Assembly (NCBI GenBank): GCA_947458985.1
Contig: CANHBA010000047.1
Location: 1 to 13,569, forward strand
Reading direction: 5' to 3'
DNA from: Flavobacteriales bacterium
Lineage (GTDB): Bacteria > Bacteroidota > Bacteroidia > Flavobacteriales_D > Crocinitomicaceae
Length of the DNA: 13,569 nt
Shown here: piece by piece, positions 7,957 to 13,115 of the stretch
Numbering within the stretch: the first letter of the stretch is position 1
Layout of the letters: each line of letters starts with the position of its first letter
Notes under the pieces: model-generated
Told to the model about the DNA's origin: nothing
Seen by the model: only the letters and a program-made list of their open reading frames with translations
The model's database searches: none
Made by a program: the position numbers and the translations under genes

Positions 7957-8700
7957 ATGAGCATCCTACAATCCATTTTCGGACCCCGAAAGCGCAAAAC
8001 GCCCTTCGATTTATCGAAACTAGGCGTAGATATGCACTCGCACCTCATACCAGGAATCGACGACGGCGCCCCTACGATGGATCACAGCATTGCCATGCTC
8101 AACAAATTTGCCCAATTGGGCTACCGCAAGGTGGTGACAACCCCGCACATCCTTGGTGAGGTGCATCCGAATACACCCGAAATCATCCTGAACGGTTTGG
8201 CAGAGGTGCAAAAAGAACTCAAAGCACTGAACATTCCTATAGAAATCGAAGCGGCCGCTGAATACTACTGCGACGAAAGCCTTTTGCCGAAAATCAAGGC
8301 AAAAAACATCCTGAGTTTTGGTCAAAATTATGTTTTGATGGAGTTCGGTATGCTCAGCCCAAGCCAATACGAAGGTCAAGCACTTTTCGACCTTCAAGTA
8401 GCCGGTTATGTACCAATACTTGCTCATTTTGAACGCTACCCTTACTACCATGGTAATTTTGAAAAGGTTGAGGAATTGCGCGCACGCAACATCAAAATAC
8501 AAGTCAATTTAGGCTCACTAACCGGACATTACGGCCCAGGCGTTAAAAAAATGGCCGAAGAACTCATCAAAAAAGGCCTCGTAGACTTCCTTGGCTCAGA
8601 CTGCCACCGCATGGAGCACCTGCTCATGATCGAAAAACACCTCGACGCACCCATTTACAACGCCATCGAAAAACTCCGCTTACTCAATCCGAGTTTATAA
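7957..8700 (+). CDS. cpsB: CpsB/CapC/YwqE-type PHP-domain tyrosine-protein phosphatase
   Basis: Metal-dependent phosphatase of the polymerase-and-histidinol-phosphatase fold. In other bacteria relatives dephosphorylate the tyrosine kinase that controls capsule or exopolysaccharide chain length (Wzc/CpsD). The 247-residue protein shows the metal-binding DMHSHLIPGIDDGA with His27, His29 and Asp35/36, TTPH ending at His64, AEYY with Glu102, LAHFERY with His157, and SDCHR with Asp215 and His217. All expected metal ligands are present. There is no signal peptide or membrane segment, so it should be cytoplasmic. It is the last gene of the coupled operon, starting directly after the rmlB stop. No matching tyrosine kinase or export gene lies in the window. 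General histidinol-phosphatase annotation is possible, but the sequence and context favour the capsule phosphatase. Confidence 0.88.
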   Translation: MSILQSIFGPRKRKTPFDLSKLGVDMHSHLIPGIDDGAPTMDHSIAMLNKFAQLGYRKVVTTPHILGEVHPNTPEIILNGLAEVQKELKALNIPIEIEAAAEYYCDESLLPKIKAKNILSFGQNYVLMEFGMLSPSQYEGQALFDLQVAGYVPILAHFERYPYYHGNFEKVEELRARNIKIQVNLGSLTGHYGPGVKKMAEELIKKGLVDFLGSDCHRMEHLLMIEKHLDAPIYNAIEKLRLLNPSL

Positions 8701-8704
8701 TTGC

Positions 8705-8712
8705 TATTTTTG
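8705..8712 (+). promoter_or_regulatory. Probable -7 element ahead of the MBOAT gene
   Basis: TATTTTTG matches TAnnTTTG exactly and lies in the 19-base gap after the phosphatase gene, the first real break in the operon. The start ATG at 8720 is only seven bases after the element, so transcripts from here would be almost leaderless. No convincing -33 element is visible because the upstream bases are coding sequence. Confidence 0.4.
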
Positions 8713-8719
8713 AAGCGCA

Positions 8720-10144
8720 ATGCTTTTTAATTCATTTGAATTTTTCCTTTTTCTCCCTGTTGTTTTCGTACTTTATTGGTTCGTTTTACAACAAAAGTTG
8801 CGCGCACAAAACCTCCTCATTCTAGTAGCGAGCTATTTCTTTTACGGCTGGTGGAGTTGGGCTTTTACAGGGCTTTTACTGCTCAGTACCATCCTGGATT
8901 ACGCTTATGGCTTCGGAGTGGCTTCTAGCGACCGAAAAAAAGCCAAATTATTTCTTTGGCTGAGCATCATCAACAACCTTGGTATTCTTGGGGTGTTCAA
9001 ATACTATAATTTCTTCGCAGTTCAATTCCAGCAAGGATTTGAATTACTCGGTATTCACAGCAACCCCACCTTGCTCAAAATCGCACTTCCTATCGGCATC
9101 TCTTTTTACACCTTCCACGGCATGTCGTATGTGTTTGACATCTACCGTGCACAGCAAAAACCGGTTCGCAATTTTGTAGATTATGCCGTTTTTGTCAGTT
9201 TCTTCCCTCTTTTAGTTGCTGGGCCTATCGAACGTGCCAGCCACTTATTGCCACAAGTACAAAAAGCACGAACCTTTCGCTACACACAAGCGCTTGATGG
9301 CCTGCGCCTGATCCTCTGGGGGCTCTTCAAAAAGGTAGTCATTGCCGATGGCATTGCCCAACTCATCGACCCAGTCTTTACTTCGTATGCCGACTACAAC
9401 AGCGCTACGCTTATTTTGGCTGCAATTGGTTTTTCTTTTCAGATTTACGGCGACTTTTCGGGCTATTCAGACATCGCACTCGGCACTGCCAAACTCTTCG
9501 GCTTTGAACTGCTCAGTAATTTTCGCTTCCCATATTTCTCTCGCGATATCGCCGAATTTTGGCGCCGTTGGCACATCTCGCTCTCCTCGTGGTTCAAGGA
9601 CTACCTCTACATTCCCTTGGGCGGCTCCAAAGTGGGGCTTACCAAAGCGGTTCGCAACACATTTATCATCTTTTTAGTGAGTGGCTTTTGGCATGGTGCA
9701 AGCTGGAACTTCATCATTTGGGGTTTCCTGCACGCTTGTGGGTTCTTGCCCTTGCTCCTCACCAAACGCAACAGAAAATATAGCCAAGAAATAGTCGCTC
9801 GAGATTCCAGATTTCCATCTGTTAAAGAACTTTTTCTCATGCTCGGCACCTTTGCTTTTGTCACCTTCGCCTGGATTTTCTTCAGGGCCGACACCCTCAA
9901 CAACGCTACTAGTTTTATCCAAAGTATTTTCCTTAATTGGGGCAATTCAAGCACCATCAAACCCAATTATATCCTCTTTTTAATTTCGATTTTACTGCTC
10001 ATCGACTGGTATTTGCGCAGAAACGAGCGCAGCCTTAAGGTTCCGTCCAATCGCTTATTGCGTTACGCCATCTATATGAGCATGGCTTTCGCAATTCTAT
10101 TCAAAATGGATGGAGAACAATCTTTTATTTATTTTCAGTTCTGA
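8720..10144 (+). CDS. MBOAT-family membrane O-acyltransferase (AlgI/DltB/PatA type)
   Basis: Polytopic inner-membrane protein of 474 residues with about ten hydrophobic segments, predicted to move an acyl group (commonly acetyl) across the membrane for attachment to an extracytoplasmic acceptor. The opening MLFNSFEFFLFLPVVFVLYW is typical of AlgI-like proteins. Diagnostic motifs are GISFYTFHGMSYVFDIYR (126-143), AGPIERA, YGDFSGYSDIALG (243-255), RDIAEFWRRWHISLSSWFKD with His285, YIPLGG, and SGFWHGASWNF with the invariant catalytic His325. A second conserved histidine is His338. The next gene, one base overlapping (TGATG), encodes a membrane-anchored SGNH-like protein, the usual pairing for transfer to a polysaccharide. 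The acceptor is unknown; the adjacent nucleotide-sugar operon suggests a surface glycan. Confidence 0.9.
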   Translation: MLFNSFEFFLFLPVVFVLYWFVLQQKLRAQNLLILVASYFFYGWWSWAFTGLLLLSTILDYAYGFGVASSDRKKAKLFLWLSIINNLGILGVFKYYNFFAVQFQQGFELLGIHSNPTLLKIALPIGISFYTFHGMSYVFDIYRAQQKPVRNFVDYAVFVSFFPLLVAGPIERASHLLPQVQKARTFRYTQALDGLRLILWGLFKKVVIADGIAQLIDPVFTSYADYNSATLILAAIGFSFQIYGDFSGYSDIALGTAKLFGFELLSNFRFPYFSRDIAEFWRRWHISLSSWFKDYLYIPLGGSKVGLTKAVRNTFIIFLVSGFWHGASWNFIIWGFLHACGFLPLLLTKRNRKYSQEIVARDSRFPSVKELFLMLGTFAFVTFAWIFFRADTLNNATSFIQSIFLNWGNSSTIKPNYILFLISILLLIDWYLRRNERSLKVPSNRLLRYAIYMSMAFAILFKMDGEQSFIYFQF

Positions 10145-11049
10145 TGCGCAGGTTCACTCTTAAACTATTGCGCTTTTTGCTGCTCTTCTTGAGTTGTATC
10201 TGGCTTGTTTTAGCACTCATTGCGTTGTCTACCAACTGGACACTTCAATACGAATACAAATACTTCGGACACCGCACCCACTGGGGCAGCAGCCTAGAAC
10301 GCGTCAATGAATTTGAGCATTGGGCCGATCAAAAAGCGCTGCAACCAAAAGGGCTCATTATCGGGAGTTCCACTGCCTACCGCAACTTGAATCCGCACTT
10401 ACTAAGTGACCAAACCCCTATCAATTGGTTCAATTACGGCAGCAGCAACCAAAGCCCCAACATGAGTTATTTTTTGCTCCAGCAGGCCTTTGCCCGTACC
10501 AAACTAGACTACGTACTACTCGATATCTATGGCCCAATTGCCAGGCACAACGGCTTAGAAGCAGCTTTTGACCTCATCTATAATTCTGAGCTCAATTGGT
10601 GGCAGAAAACAAAACTGTTGTGGCGCTATCCCAACACCAAACTTTGGCTGCGCTACGGCTATTTTTACACCAAAAAAATACTGCCCTGCCCCACCTACAT
10701 TATTCATGACAGCACAAACGGCACCTATCTGAAAAAAGGATTTGTGTGCAGCAACCAGCCTGCGCTTCAGTACTATAACGAAGTCCAAAATGCCAAAAAA
10801 ATACCTGAAATCCCCGAACTGCAGCAAATCGCGAAGCTTTGTCACGCAAACGGCGCCCGCCTGATCTTAAACATTGCGCCAAGTTTAGAGGAGTCTTTCC
10901 TTCTACCCACCATATATAGAAAATACCCGATCATCCATATCAAACAATTCAATAACCCACGTCATTTCTACGACTCTCATCACATGACGTGTGAGGGGGC
11001 GAATTTGTATTCAAAAATAGTTAGTGAGAAAATTCAAAAATTGAAGTAA
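10144..11049 (+). CDS. Membrane-anchored SGNH-hydrolase-like protein, partner of the MBOAT acyltransferase
   Basis: Protein of 301 residues with an N-terminal signal-anchor helix (about residues 8-29, after MRRFTLK), the rest predicted periplasmic. It shows the SGNH/GDSL layout: a possible nucleophile Ser75 or Ser76 in LIIGSSTAYRNLNP, a block III-like NYGSSNQSP at 97-105, and the C-terminal D-x-x-H pair Asp277 and His280 in YDSHHM. This resembles the DltD, AlgJ and AlgX partners of MBOAT proteins, which complete acyl transfer onto the glycan. I cannot place it in one named family. Its start overlaps the MBOAT stop by one base, so the two are translated together and are almost certainly functional partners. 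Acceptor and acyl donor are not shown by the sequence. Confidence 0.7.
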   Translation: MRRFTLKLLRFLLLFLSCIWLVLALIALSTNWTLQYEYKYFGHRTHWGSSLERVNEFEHWADQKALQPKGLIIGSSTAYRNLNPHLLSDQTPINWFNYGSSNQSPNMSYFLLQQAFARTKLDYVLLDIYGPIARHNGLEAAFDLIYNSELNWWQKTKLLWRYPNTKLWLRYGYFYTKKILPCPTYIIHDSTNGTYLKKGFVCSNQPALQYYNEVQNAKKIPEIPELQQIAKLCHANGARLILNIAPSLEESFLLPTIYRKYPIIHIKQFNNPRHFYDSHHMTCEGANLYSKIVSEKIQKLK

Positions 11050-11050
11050 C

Positions 11051-11521
11051 ATGAAACTCCACCTCCTCAGACACGCCAAAACCAACCAAAGTTCACCAAC
11101 AAGTCTAGATTACGACCGCGAACTTTTGCCCCGCGGCTACGCGCAAATTGCCGAACTCAAGCTCTTCTTAGCTCAGCACCCGATCCAACCCAAACACATT
11201 TTGTGCTCAAGCGCCATGCGCACCCGCCAGACACTCGCCGAATTACAAGATTTGTGGCCTTCGGCAAGTATCCGTTTCATAGATGAACTCTATTTGGCCT
11301 CCAAACAAGAAATTCTCAGCGAAATTTGTGCACTCCAAACCCCAGATGAAATTTTAGTTGTGGGCCACAACGAAGGCTTGAGCGAACTAGCCCTGACCCT
11401 CGCTCGCCCCCGACATTTACTCAAAACCTGTGGCTTTGTGAGCATTGCCTTTCCTTTTGAGACGAGTGCGTATATCTCAGCAGACACTGGGAATATTACG
11501 GCGATGTTTAGGGTGGTTTAG
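11051..11521 (+). CDS. sixA: SixA-type phosphohistidine phosphatase (histidine phosphatase superfamily)
   Basis: Small cytoplasmic protein of 156 residues with the branch 1 histidine phosphatase signature: LRHAKT with the phospho-accepting His8 after Arg7, CSSAMRTRQT with Arg57, acidic Glu79, and VVGHNEGL with the second catalytic His106. Length and the lack of an insert match SixA, which removes phosphate from phosphohistidine in signalling or phosphotransferase proteins. Many Bacteroidota relatives are uncharacterised, so the substrate is open. The gene begins one base after the stop of the SGNH-like gene and is probably co-transcribed, though its link to polysaccharide acylation may be only positional. 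The operon ends here; composition becomes AT-rich immediately downstream. Confidence 0.82.
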   Translation: MKLHLLRHAKTNQSSPTSLDYDRELLPRGYAQIAELKLFLAQHPIQPKHILCSSAMRTRQTLAELQDLWPSASIRFIDELYLASKQEILSEICALQTPDEILVVGHNEGLSELALTLARPRHLLKTCGFVSIAFPFETSAYISADTGNITAMFRVV

Positions 11522-11645
11522 GGAATTAAAAGGCTAATGAAAATCAATATTTAATCCGTAAATGCCCTGAATGTAAATAATTAACTGCTTTTTAACTTTG
11601 AAAATTATCTCCAGATATTTTTTAATGTTGTCTAAATAGTTAACT
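11522..11645. other. AT-rich intergenic region upstream of the toxin-antitoxin locus
   Basis: No gene is visible. The stretch is strongly AT-rich and contains two exact -7 elements (listed separately) inside a 10-base direct repeat, TTAACTTTGA, at 11592-11601 and 11640-11649. A third partial copy, TTAACT, lies at 11581-11586. No hairpin followed by a T-run is present, so no intrinsic terminator for the upstream genes can be called. Confidence 0.5.
11593..11600 (+). promoter_or_regulatory. Probable -7 element of the higBA locus
   Basis: TAACTTTG matches TAnnTTTG exactly. Transcription would begin near 11605, about 40 bases before the toxin reading frame, so of the two copies this is the better placed one. 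No clear -33 TTTG is seen 17-23 bases upstream. Confidence 0.4.
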
Positions 11646-11648
11646 TTG
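11641..11648 (+). promoter_or_regulatory. Second TAACTTTG element, overlapping the toxin start codon
   Basis: This is a second exact TAnnTTTG match. It contains the TTG start (11646-11648) of the toxin frame, so transcripts from it would lack that start and would favour the antitoxin. It is part of the direct repeat with 11592-11601, so an operator role is an alternative. Confidence 0.3.
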
Positions 11649-11984
11649 ATACAGGGAAGGCAAATTTTATTTTTCAAACATTATTTTCTCGACTTTTATG
11701 AGGCTGTTCCAAAAGTAGTTCAATTAAAAATTGAATGGACACTCCAATTAATCAGCGAATTAGATAGGATTCCCATACAATATTTTAAACACGTTGAGTC
11801 AACCAAAGGCTTGTTCGAGATTAGAGTTGAGGTTGAAGGAAATATTTAACGGATTTTCAGCTTTTTTGATGTAGGAAATCTTATTGTCATTGGAAATGCC
11901 TATCAAAAAAAGAACAACAAACTGAGTAGAACAGAAATCCATAAGGCGTTAAGCATAATGAAAGAATATCATCATGAAAAATAA
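11646..11984 (+). pseudogene. higB: HigB/Gp49-like toxin interrupted by an in-frame stop
   Basis: The frame reads as a RelE/HigB-type toxin of the phage-derived Gp49-like group (an mRNA-cleaving ribosome-associated enzyme in active members). Residues 1-67 include QILFFKHYFLDFYEAVPKVV, FKHVESTKGLFEIRVEVEGN, then TAA at 11847-11849. The same frame continues without shift as RIFSFFDVGNLIVIGNAYQK and ends with SIMKEYHHEK and a stop at 11982-11984, giving a total of about 112 residues, the family's usual length. Relatives normally have EGN-x-YR here, so a Tyr codon (TAT or TAC) probably became TAA by one base. The break removes the C-terminal strands of the fold. The start is TTG at 11646, forced by a stop at 11637-11639. 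The end overlaps the antitoxin gene by 11 bases, as in intact higBA pairs. Confidence 0.8.
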
Positions 11985-12273
11985 CAACATTACCACCTTT
12001 AGTCAATTGCTCGATGAAAAGTATGGTCCGCTTGGTTCGCCACAGAGAACCGAATGGCAGCAACAATTTGAGGCCTTTAAAATCGGCGTATTGATTGAGG
12101 AAGCAAGAAAAAAACAAGGTCTAACGCAGGAAGAATTGGCGCTTAAATGCGGAACCAATAAGTCATATATCTCCAGAATTGAAAACAACGCATCAGACAT
12201 CCGTTTATCTACCCTAATGCGCATCATTCAAGTTGGGCTTGGTGGACAATTAAAACTTTCGTTAGAGCTCTAA
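11974..12273 (+). CDS. higA: HigA-type antitoxin, XRE-family helix-turn-helix regulator
   Basis: Protein of 99 residues. The N-terminal part (1-37) is probably the toxin-binding segment; residues about 38-95 form an XRE/HTH_3 domain, with IGVLIEEARKKQGLTQEELA followed by the recognition region CGTNKSYISRIENNASDIRL. It would neutralise HigB and repress the locus by binding its promoter. The reading frame is intact, and the ATG lies inside the last codons of the toxin frame (11-base overlap), the normal toxin-first order of higBA. With the toxin interrupted, it may persist as an orphan regulator. The surrounding DNA is much richer in A+T than the flanking operons, which suggests acquisition by transfer. 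Confidence 0.88.
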   Translation: MKNNNITTFSQLLDEKYGPLGSPQRTEWQQQFEAFKIGVLIEEARKKQGLTQEELALKCGTNKSYISRIENNASDIRLSTLMRIIQVGLGGQLKLSLEL

Positions 12274-12274
12274 C
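12261..12274. repeat. Perfect 14-base palindrome at the end of higA
   Basis: GTTAGAGCTCTAAC is its own reverse complement and spans the last codons and stop of higA. No T-run follows, so it does not look like an intrinsic terminator; it could bind a dimeric regulator or be chance. Confidence 0.5.
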
Positions 12275-12275
12275 A

Positions 12276-12306
12276 TGCCACATTGGCAGCTCATCTAGCA
12301 TGGCAT
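12276..12306. repeat. Nested inverted repeats upstream of the rhomboid gene
   Basis: TGCCA at 12276-12280 can pair with TGGCA at 12284-12288 (loop CAT). The longer ATGCCA at 12275-12280 can instead pair with TGGCAT at 12301-12306. The two pairings exclude each other. No T-tract follows either. Confidence 0.4.
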
Positions 12307-12316
12307 AAATCTTGTC
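12301..12316 (+). promoter_or_regulatory. Possible sigma-54-like promoter ahead of the rhomboid gene
   Basis: TGGCAT, five bases, then TTGTC resembles the -24/-12 pattern TGGCAC-N5-TTGCW with correct spacing, but has a T for C in both boxes. The rhomboid ATG lies 14 bases downstream at 12330. The arrangement could be chance. Confidence 0.2.
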
Positions 12317-12329
12317 CAACTGGGGCCAG

Positions 12330-13106
12330 ATGCAAACAAGGACCACAGCCAATCAACAACTGCGCGCAGCTGCTTTGCCAGCTCTTATAGTACTGATCAT
12401 CATGTGGTTGGTCTATTGGGCCGACTTCCTCTTTCCTATTGATTTTCAGCGCTACGGTTTGCAGGCACAATATATCAAAGGCCTGCGCGGCATTGTCCTG
12501 ATGCCCTGGATCCACGCCCACAACGACATCAAACACATCCTCAACAATAGTCTTCCGACCTTTTTGCTACTCACGTTGCTTTTTCAATCCTACAAAGAAA
12601 TTGCGTGGCGCGTTTTTATCATGTCGTGGTTCTTTACCGGTACGCTCTTGTGGTTCATTGGCGGAAGCAACGGTGCCATACACATTGGAATGAGTGGCGT
12701 TATTTATGCGCTTACTGGTTTTCTTTTCACATCTGGCGTGTTGCGCAAGTACCTACCGCTTCAAGCGCTCTCATTATTCATTGTTTTTCTTTACGGCTCC
12801 ATGATTTGGGGTATTTTCCCGACACAGCCGCGGGTATCTTGGCAAGGGCATCTTTCAGGGCTGGTGATAGGTGTTATTTTAGCGTTTGTCTACAGAAAAC
12901 AAGGGCCACAAAGACCAAAGTACCAATATGAAATCGAAAAAGAACTCGGCATAGAACCGCCAGACTTCGAAGGCGACCTCCAACGCGCCATCGAGGCAGA
13001 ATTGGCACAAAGAGCCGCTGAAGAGGCGGCAAAAGCTGCTGAAGCAAACCAACAAAGCGAACAAGCACCCACAATTGTTGTTTACGATTACAAAAAGAAC
13101 GACTAA
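12330..13106 (+). CDS. Rhomboid-family intramembrane serine protease
   Basis: Polytopic membrane protein of 258 residues predicted to cut transmembrane substrates within the lipid bilayer. About six hydrophobic segments lie between residues 13 and 190. The catalytic pair is visible: Ser122 in HIGMSG and His174 in WQGHLSG, on separate helices as in GlpG-type rhomboids. The first loop carries HNDIKHILNNS, the conserved histidine-asparagine segment of the family. After the last helix comes a charged cytoplasmic tail (about 190-258) rich in Ala, Glu and Gln (residues 214-242), probably helical. I chose ATG at 12330; TTG at 12312 is also in frame but lacks support. Its substrate is unknown and it has no clear connection to the toxin-antitoxin or polysaccharide genes. 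Confidence 0.88.
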   Translation: MQTRTTANQQLRAAALPALIVLIIMWLVYWADFLFPIDFQRYGLQAQYIKGLRGIVLMPWIHAHNDIKHILNNSLPTFLLLTLLFQSYKEIAWRVFIMSWFFTGTLLWFIGGSNGAIHIGMSGVIYALTGFLFTSGVLRKYLPLQALSLFIVFLYGSMIWGIFPTQPRVSWQGHLSGLVIGVILAFVYRKQGPQRPKYQYEIEKELGIEPPDFEGDLQRAIEAELAQRAAEEAAKAAEANQQSEQAPTIVVYDYKKND

Positions 13107-13111
13107 CTTTA
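13104..13111 (+). promoter_or_regulatory. Weak -7-like element before the DUF2480 gene
   Basis: TAACTTTA differs from TAnnTTTG only at the last base, includes the rhomboid stop codon, and ends five bases before the GTG start. It may equally be chance, with the gene read through from the rhomboid promoter. Confidence 0.2.
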
Positions 13112-13115
13112 AAGC

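Noticed and set aside
8020..8502. 160-codon open frame on the minus strand inside the PHP phosphatase gene
   Set aside because: It is antisense to a gene with all metal-binding motifs intact and shows no signal of its own.
11847..11860. Frameshift in higB as the cause of its truncation
   Set aside because: Homology resumes in the same frame directly after TAA, so a base substitution explains it and no indel is needed.
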